A stretch of DNA of 64,000 nt from Oncomelania hupensis (Eukaryota; Mollusca; Gastropoda; Littorinimorpha; Pomatiopsidae). Below, piece by piece: positions 57,221 through 64,000 of this stretch; the first letter of the stretch is position 1, and each line of letters begins with the position of its first letter. The position numbers were made by a program, and so were the translations under genes. The notes beneath the pieces are model-generated. The model had not been told where the DNA came from. It did no database searches and worked only from the letters and a program-made list of their open reading frames with translations. The DNA is taken from positions 61,253,960-61,317,959 of the forward strand of contig CM072517.1 in assembly GCA_036898135.1 (NCBI GenBank), written 5' to 3'.

Positions 57221-58787
57221 TGTAACGTGGGGTTTATGGGTTGCTGGGCTCTCACAATAGAATGCTGTAACCCTCACGCTTTATTCGATGGGAACCGCTA
57301 GTTAGTCACCCGGTGAATTACTTTAATAAATTTATTTGTTTCGCTCGGTCTGTGTTAAGGCTGGGATACAGAGATAGATAGAAACATGGTAAAAGATCAC
57401 TGTCACACTAGCTTTCACACGGCTATGAATCATATGTAGTCCAGTCACTTGATAACAGTTAAAATCACACATTTATTTCTTCTACTCTATACAAGATCTT
57501 CGAGGTACTAATCTACCTTAAAAAGTCATAAGTCAATGCAAATAATTCGATCGCTGATAGTCTAGGCAGCTGTTATGTCTTCATAGGGCACTGGCCACTA
57601 GAGTTCATGTAGATTGGACTACTGTGGTCCGTTTTACAGTTTTCTGAAGAGTGGACTACTGTGGTCCTTTTGCTATCAGTTTTAGTGCTCTATTTCCTCT
57701 GCACTTAACTGGCGAGTCGCGGGTTTGAAGCCCTTTGTTGAGGTAGATTCTGGTACACGCTGGGTCGTCGTGTAGTTTGGTCCCTTGACACGCTGTGGTG
57801 TCTTGGAGAGTGTTTTCCAGGGTTGCTCTCTCAGTCCTGTGCTGTAGAGGCTAAACAGCCAACTCGTGTTTTCTGTGGAGTTGGGCGCACGTTATATCTC
57901 GCCTGTTCGTCTGTAACATAAGAGACGAAATTCTGCACAACCTTGAATAATAGGTTTGTGCAGAGCGTCTCACTGAAAGCCAAAGTAGCCCTCAGTGATA
58001 GCTCCACATCTCTATACATTCTGCTACGTCCGTGGTCCACTGGAATCTCAACTCTAATTTCCTATACATACATAAATATAAATCGTGGCTAATTATACAC
58101 ATAAAGAATTAATAATATTATAAACATTCACTGGTACAGCCACTGGTCTGCAAACATACATATAGGTTCAACAACAGTGGTTCCTTCAGGTATACAACAT
58201 GGCGTCCAAACCGGTCGTGCTTAACACGTGTTCGGCTTTTCCACGTGATAAGGCAAATTCGGATTAATGCTTCACATCTATGCATAGCAAATTCCACAAA
58301 CATAATTTCAACAATAATATAAATATATCACGATGAAACAGAAGTATGTTCATTTACCTGTTTGACAAAGTCAGGCTTGTGGCTACTTGATAGAATTCTA
58401 AGATTCTCAAGTCCTGCTTCCTGGTCTATTCAGGAGTGATCTTACTGCTAACTGTGTAGCTGTGTACTGCTCCTCGTCTCAAACTCGACTCCTGTTCTAT
58501 CTCTCTATTTGAATCAGCCAGACCTGGCTGAGTCCATTATAACTGTGTTCCCATAGGCTGGTAATCGACTCGCCTAACGTAGCTACGCCTGCCGATTCAA
58601 CACACACAGTGCTGACGTCACTACACTGTTTGCGTCAAGCTCGCAGTGTGTGTACCTCAGTTATACCATTGCTACGCCTGATTACTTCCATCATCTGCTG
58701 CAGCCTAACATTACCATTCTACGATTACAATGACTAAACAATGCTAAACCGTAAAGTAAGCAGGGTAAAACTAGTCCGTCTGTCACA
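57221..58787 (-). repeat. 5' LTR of the second element
   Basis: 1567 bp. Small differences from the left copy (for example near 58015 and 58580) indicate that this insertion is older than the intact element. Confidence 0.92.
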
Positions 58788-58792
58788 GTGGC

Positions 58793-59118
58793 TGTGGCAA
58801 TATTAAATTAGGTCTTAAAATTGAATAACAAGATGAAGGTTTGCTAAAAAGTACTTTTAAATAATCAGGAGCTCTATTGTTTAGTATTTTGTACATTAAA
58901 ACGGCTTTATTGTAATTAAGATATTTGTTAAGGGGAAGCATGCCAGCTAGTTTTAATTTTGAATCAGTATTGATGGAAGTGTTGGAGACAAGTAATTTTG
59001 CAGCTCTGCGATGAATAGAATTAATTTTTTAAACAAGACATCACTGCAGCCGTCCCATATTGTTGATGCATAATCAATGTGAGGTTTGATATGAGCATTA
59101 TAAAAAAAAAGCTTCTTC
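58793..59118 (-). mobile_element. LINE 3' end, part 2
   Basis: The minus strand reads PHIDYASTIWDGCSD and then, after a frame change, NYNKAVLMYKILNNRAPDYL, typical of the C-terminus of CR1/Jockey-group RTs. It is separated from 50130-50678 only by the LTR retrotransposon. Confidence 0.82.
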
Positions 59119-59305
59119 TGATAATCTAGGCAGCTACTTTTTTTTCATAGGGCACTGGCTACTAGCGTTCATGAAGAGTGGACTACTGTGGTCCTTTTGA
59201 TACAGTTTTAGTGCACTGTTTCCTGGGCACTTAACTGATTGGTTTCATGGTTGAAGCGCTGCGTTGAGGTAGCTTCTACGACACTCTGTGTTATCGTTGC
59301 TTGTG
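59119..59305 (-). mobile_element. Diverged LTR relative of the second element, part 1
   Basis: Similar to about 51010-51230 of the left LTR (CTAGGCAGCT, CATAGGGCACTGGCTACTAG, TGGACTACTGTGGTCC), but clearly diverged. It is cut by the L2-like LINE and continues at about 62665. Confidence 0.75.
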
Positions 59306-59514
59306 TTAGTTCAAGTTCAAGTTCAAGTTCAAGAATACTTTATTATCTCAACAGAGAAATTATGACATACAATTGCTGATCGGTATGAAACATTAAAACA
59401 ATACATACATAGATAAAACAAGTACACAGTAGACTACATCTATAGTAAATTTCCAGTATGAAATGACATCTCAAACATCATCACAAACATCAAAATCTTA
59501 TACAAAAATATTAC

Positions 59515-60855
59515 TTAGCGCTTATTTAAAAACTCAATAGATTTTGGAATAAAACTGTTTTTTGTTCTTACAAGAGAACATTTAGGCACACGCAGTCTGC
59601 GACCAGAGGGCAACATTTCATAATGCTTTGCTAAAACATGTGAAGTGTCTTTCATAACCACTCCCGCCTTCCTCACCACACGGTATTCATGCAGTTCTCT
59701 CAAACTGTTTTGTCTTTCACCCGTCACTCTCGCACACACTCTCACCAATCTGTCAAGCACCCTCTTGTTCTTTACACTTAGCCCTCCAAACCAGCAAATA
59801 AAACCAAAAGTCAAAACTGATTCAATAAAACAGCGATAGAAAGAAGAAAGAATGGGTCGGCTGATGTTCAAAGAACGGAGTTTCTGAAGGCAGTACAGTC
59901 GAGGTCGGCATTTCTTTTCTATCGCAGCTGTGTTTTGGTCAAAGGACAGTTTGTTGTCGAGAATCGTCCCCAGGTATTTGTAGTTTGTCACTCTCTCCAC
60001 TTTCGCACCGTCTATGTACAGGTCGGGGATGGGGGCGGGGTCTCGTCGGAAGTCGATCGTCATTTCTTTTGTCTTCGTCACGTTAAGGTCAAGAAAGTTG
60101 TCTTTGCACCATGTGCAGAAGCGGTTAACTTGTTGAAAATAGACAGTGTCAGAATTGGACAGGTCTTCGAGAGCGGTGTCGTCGGAGTATTTGATGAGAG
60201 GTGAGGAGTCAGAGCCAGTACAGTCATTAGTGTAGAGGGTGAACAGAATTGGTGACAGAACAGTACCTTGAGGAGAGCCAGTAGAAGTTTTTAGGGTGCC
60301 AGAGAGAGAGTGTTGAAAGGAAACGGCTTGAGTTCTATTGGTGAGAAAACTGGTGATCCACAAAATTAGTTTAGGGTCGACATGGAGCTCCAGGAGCTTC
60401 ATTGCCATCAGGTGAGGTTGAATAGTGTTAAATGCAGAAGAAAAATCAATGAATAGGATGCGAACGAACGAACCAGCTTTTTCTAGGTGATTGTATGCAT
60501 TGTTGAGTAGGGTCAGTGTTGCGTCGTCAGTGGATCTGTTTTGCTTGTATGCGAATTGGTGTGGGTCAAGTTGATGTTGTGTATGCTGCTTAAGCTGGCC
60601 CAGAACGATTCGCTCAAAGCATTTAAAGACGATAGGAGTCAGAGCAACGGGTCGGTAATCGTTGAGTTCAGAAGGGCTTTTAGACTTGGGAACAGGACAG
60701 ATTGTAGAAGACTTCCAGAGAGAGGGGACAGTGCAGGAGCGAAGAGACCAGGAAAAGAGCAGAGCAAAGACAGAGGAAAGTTGAGAGGCACAGGAGTGTA
60801 GAAGTCGTCCACCTATCTGGTCAGGGCCAACAGCTTTGCGGATTTGAAGTCGCCT
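59515..60855 (-). pseudogene. LINE reverse transcriptase (L2-like)
   Basis: The frame is open from about 60855; the first Met is at 60408. Motifs in order: RKAVGPDQI, ELNDYRPVALTP, FAYKQNRSTDDA, LFIDFSSAFNTI, TGSPQGTVLSPILF and the catalytic YSDD, with Ser where Ala is usual. The C-terminal part includes NYKYLGTILD and ends NSFIPKSIEFLN. The RT itself has no stop; it is detached from its N-terminus by a frame change. Confidence 0.88.
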
Positions 60856-61591
60856 GAATAGCTACTCGACTGCACTGCCCTCGATCTCCAAGCCCGCGGA
60901 AGCACTCCCCTCCCCCCCCCCCTCCCCCCTCCCCAATCCTACCCTCCAAATCCAAAATGACACTGGTCAGATCTGATTGAAGGTCATTACGCTCAAATCT
61001 GCAATAAAATTCATTGAGTTTGTTAGCAAAGTCTGTGTTTTCTTGTTTTGACATGCCTGAAACTGTAGTATGTGACCTATTTTGACCCGTTAACTCTTTC
61101 AACCCTCTCCATGCATCCCTCATGTTGCCTGACTGAAACTGTGACTCTACTTTCCGTCTGTATTTCTGCTTGGCTAACCTAATTTCATCCCTCAGCTTCT
61201 TTTGAATCCTTTTCCTCTCTATTATATCTCCTGACTGAAATGCTATCTTCTTTTCATTGATCAAGTGCTTCAGGGACCCGGAGACCCAAGGTTTATTGTT
61301 AGGAAACACTTTAACAGTTTTGGTGGGTAAAATCATATCCTCACAAAATACAATATAGCTAGAGACAACATTCGTAGCTTCACCGACATCATCAGAAGAG
61401 TCTAAAAATACATTCCAGTCTGTGCATTCATAGCAACCCTGAAGTTGCTCAAACATATTCTGTAGACCAGATTTTGACAGTCTTAGTGACAACAGGGTTT
61501 GTTTGAACAATAGGCCTATATGCAGGGACCAAATGTACAGCATAGTGGTCGGATTTTCCGATGTTAGGGAGTTGAAAGGCCTTGTAAGCAT
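60821..61591 (-). pseudogene. LINE linker between endonuclease and RT
   Basis: Contains KPWVSGSLKHLINEKKIAFQ and WRGLKELTGQN, typical of the region before RT in CR1/L2-type LINEs. Coding sense ends at a G-run (60898-60930 on the plus strand as C-runs), where the frame slips before RT. Confidence 0.8.
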
Positions 61592-62552
61592 TTGGTATGT
61601 TGCCGTAGCAACGATCCAGGTTATGTTTTAGTCTGGTAGCACATTTTACATATTGTTTAAAAGAAGGAAGTGTCTTTTTCAGGTCACAAGAATTAAAGTC
61701 GCCCAATATAAAATTCGGGGCGTCAGGAGAAATCATTTGCAAAGAATTAACAACATCAGCAATCTGAGCGGCCGCACGAGCAGGGTTGGCTTTAGGGTGG
61801 CTATAAATAGCTGTTACAAAAACATTACCAAACTCGCGGGGCAGGTACTTAGGCCTCAATGACAGGCTCAACAAATCAACATCAGGTGTGCTAATCATCG
61901 TTCTAACAGTCACATTGGCACGACTGCAATAATTTTCATTGACATAAATACAAACACCACCACCCCTTTCTTTCTCACTCAGCTGTCTGTCTCGATCTCC
62001 ACGGTAGGGCTTGCCAAAGCCGTCGATACGCACGCTTTCGTCACTAATACAATCGTCCCACCACGTCTCAGAAAAACATAGTAGACTCGCATTCCTGTAT
62101 TCATTCATGAATTGCGCGTTGGCTGCCAGTTCGTCAAAGTTGAAGTTCGGTGGTTTAGGCCTGATGGAGCGTGTGTTAGAGAAGACGATTGAGGGCAGGG
62201 AAGGCATGGTTTTATTCCGTCTCAATCTCCGCCGTACGCCACCTCTTCTCCCTCTCTTTCGTCTCGGGGGCCTCGCATCATCGTCGGCATCGGTAGCAGA
62301 GCGATCGGGGAGTATGTCAGTGATAAGAATATCTGGGGGCAGAGAAAGAGCTGCAGAGCGCAGCGACAGCAGAAACTCACGCGTGTACTGAAGCACACAG
62401 TCTGTAGGTCGGGTCGAATGGCGGCCATGATGGTTGTTGTTCGCAGCACTCGCTTCACATTTCGTCACCCAAAAAGTCACAACAGTCACCACCAGCACAT
62501 CCAAAAACAAAGTCGCACGCATTCTGGCACTTTCATGTAGCACTCTGCACAA
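61449..62552 (-). pseudogene. LINE endonuclease domain (L2-like)
   Basis: 367 codons. Motifs of the AP-endonuclease fold are present: FSNTRSIRPK, CFSETWWDD, ILGDFNSCD and SDHYAVHLVP. A basic RRKRGRRGGVRRRLRR segment precedes it. The frame runs out after the endonuclease; the linker resumes in another frame at about 61480. Confidence 0.85.
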
Positions 62553-62664
62553 GGATTAGTCCAACACTCGACGATGAAAAGAGGTAAAAGACAACAAAGG
62601 CACCGGTCAGCAATGAACGTCGAGTCGCCCCGAGTGAAGCGCCCCCAGAAGAGGGGTGGGCTAT

Positions 62665-63150
62665 CTGCGCTCGATGCTGTAGATGCCTCTGCAGCCAACT
62701 CGAATCGTAGATTAGGTTCTATTCTTTGCTGAGTTGGGCTCACGATAACCCGCCTGCTCGTCTGTAACATATGAGTCGAAATTCTGCACAACCCTGAATA
62801 ATAGGTCTGTGCAGAGCGTCTCACTGAAAGCCAAAATATAAATATAAATCGTGGCTAACTATACACATAAAGAATTAATAATATTATAAACATTCACTGG
62901 TATAGCCACTGGTCTGCAAGCAAACATATAGGTTAAACAACAGTGGTTCCTTCAGGTATACAACATGGCGTCAAATCCGGTCGTGCTTAAAACGCGGTCG
63001 GCTTCTCCACGTGGTAAGGCAAAGTTGGACTAACAATTCAAATCTATGCATAGCAAATTTCACAAACATGATTTCAACAATAATATAAATACATCACGAT
63101 GAAACAGAAGTATGTTCATTTACCTGTTCGACAATGTCAGGCCCATGGCT
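62665..63150 (-). mobile_element. Diverged LTR relative of the second element, part 2
   Basis: Continues the match to about 51297-51850 of the LTR, with stretches such as TATAAACATTCACTGGTA. It is interrupted at 63151 by an RTE-like LINE. Confidence 0.8.
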
Positions 63151-63894
63151 ATCCTATCCTATCCTATCCTGTCCCATAACCCGAAGGTCGTAGGGGCACC
63201 ACAGATGATCGCTTAACCAGCATACTCCATCTTTCTCTGTCCTCAGCAGCCCTCATGGCTTCGCTCAGTGTCAAACCAGTCCATTCTCGAATGTTGTCCT
63301 CCCACCTCTTTTTCGGTCTCCCCCTTCTTCTACCTCCTTGCACTGTGCCTTGCAGAATGGTCTTTGCAAGGCCTGATGATCTGGTGACGTGGCCATACCA
63401 TCTGAGTTTCCGTTTCTTCACCACTGTGAGCAGGTCATCGTGTTGTCCAATGGCTTGTGTGATGGTCTGTCGGACTTCAATGTTGGTGATGTGTTGGGTA
63501 TAGGAAATGCACAGAAGTCTTCTGTAGCACCTCATCTCCATGCTTTGTATTCTTCGTTGGAGATCTGCTGTGAGGGTCCATGCTTCGCAAGCATATAGGA
63601 AGATGGAGATGACCAGAGAGCGCAGCAGTCTTACTTTGGAATGTAGACTGATGGTTCTGTCTTTCCAAATGGGCTTCAACCTTGTCAGGGCAGCAGTTGT
63701 TTGTGCGATCCTGGAGAGGACTTCCTGTCGAGACCCATTGTCTGACACAATGGCTCCTAAATATTTGAAGCTGTGCACTGTGTTGAGGGATTGGCCTTGT
63801 ACTTTGATGTCCGTGTTGATGCCATTGGTGTTGTTGGTCATCATTTTGGTCTTCTCTGCACTTATTTCCATTCCATAAGCTCTGGAGGTGGCTA
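63151..63894 (-). mobile_element. RTE-like LINE, 5'-truncated, with 13-bp target duplication
   Basis: 744 bp flanked by CAGGCCCATGGCT at 63138-63150 and 63895-63907. The 3' end has a (GGATA)n tail. It encodes the RT C-terminus from ISAEKTKMM to the end without a stop. This is the best preserved copy of the family here and gives its 3' structure. Confidence 0.92.
63164..63871 (-). pseudogene. RTE-like RT C-terminus
   Basis: 235 codons, with HSFKYLGAIVSDNGSRQE, SIFLYACEAWTLTADLQRRI and RKLRWYGHVTRSSGLAKTIL, typical of endonuclease-RT LINE proteins. No catalytic motif remains because of 5' truncation. Confidence 0.88.
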
Positions 63895-64000
63895 CAGGCC
63901 CATGGCTACTTGATTGAATTCAAATATTCAACAAGCACTGCTTCCCTGTTCTATCAGTGGAGATATTTCTGTGCTCGAGTGTAGCTATGTACTGTTCAGA
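63895..64000 (-). mobile_element. Diverged LTR relative of the second element, part 3 (runs off the window)
   Basis: After the RTE insertion the match resumes at TGGCTACTTGATTGAATTC, similar to 51851-51945. The rest lies outside the window, so solo LTR versus full element cannot be decided. Confidence 0.75.

Larger units (their letters stand above)
50679..58787 (-). mobile_element. Degraded LTR retrotransposon, second family with PR-IN-RT-RH order
   Basis: Element of 8109 bp with TGTAACG...GTCACA LTRs of 1595 and 1567 bp, a 5-bp duplication GTGGC (50674-50678 and 58788-58792), PBS and PPT. Coding order on the minus strand is Gag, protease, integrase, RT, RNase H, again the Gmr1-like order, but the proteins differ strongly from the first element. 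The LTRs differ by several substitutions and indels, including 13 extra bases in the left copy near 51480. At least two frame changes and two in-frame stops break the coding region. It is inserted in a LINE whose halves lie at 50130-50678 and 58793-59118. Confidence 0.92.
59306..62664 (-). mobile_element. L2/CR1-group LINE, nearly full length, broken
   Basis: Order on the minus strand: AP endonuclease, linker, reverse transcriptase, short 3' UTR with AATAAAG-like sequence and a (TTGAAC)n tail at 59306-59333. The three coding parts lie in three different frames, so two frame changes exist. It sits in the diverged LTR relative. I found no clear target duplication. Confidence 0.85.

Overview
The window looks like intron-rich, repeat-dense DNA from an animal, most likely a marine invertebrate and plausibly a mollusc. 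This is inferred from spliced exons with GT-AG borders, RTE/L2/CR1-type LINEs, tRNA-derived SINEs, Ty3/gypsy LTR elements and very abundant GAT, TAA, CTA, CT and CA microsatellites. No bacterial-style operons, rRNA or CRISPR are present, and the species cannot be fixed from sequence alone. Layout: positions 1 to about 33.4 kb carry one plus-strand host gene, cut by the left edge of the window. Thirteen exons (1-34 to 33249-33417) chain with consistent codon phase across all twelve junctions and encode about 600 residues of a Ser/Thr-rich and then more globular protein of a family I do not recognise. A possible last exon and AATAAA signal lie at 34.9-35.3 kb. All large introns are filled with mobile elements. 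The last confirmed intron (20182-33248) holds a complete, apparently young LTR retrotransposon in antisense orientation (21178-29916). From about 36 kb to the end no host gene is visible; the DNA is LINE and LTR elements inserted into one another. The main biological point is the LTR retrotransposons. Two separate families (21178-29916 and 50679-58787, both on the minus strand) have the pol order protease, integrase, reverse transcriptase, RNase H. That is the copia-like order within a Ty3/gypsy-type pol, known from Gmr1-type elements. The first is intact: a single 1525-codon gag-pol frame, 1490-bp LTRs with one mismatch seen by eye, a TSD, a candidate PBS and a PPT. The second is broken by stops and frame changes and sits inside an older LINE. 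A third, diverged copy of the second family's LTR (59119 to the window end) has itself been split by an L2-like LINE and then by an RTE-like LINE with a 13-bp TSD. A third LTR family is present only as two solo LTRs. Non-LTR elements include an RTE-like family with (GGATA)n tails, L2- and CR1-like LINEs, a 580-710 bp unclassified retroposon with TSDs, and several SINE families. Two non-autonomous inverted-repeat DNA elements and one unclassified AT-rich repeat marked by a TTTTGGCGCTAG motif complete the picture.
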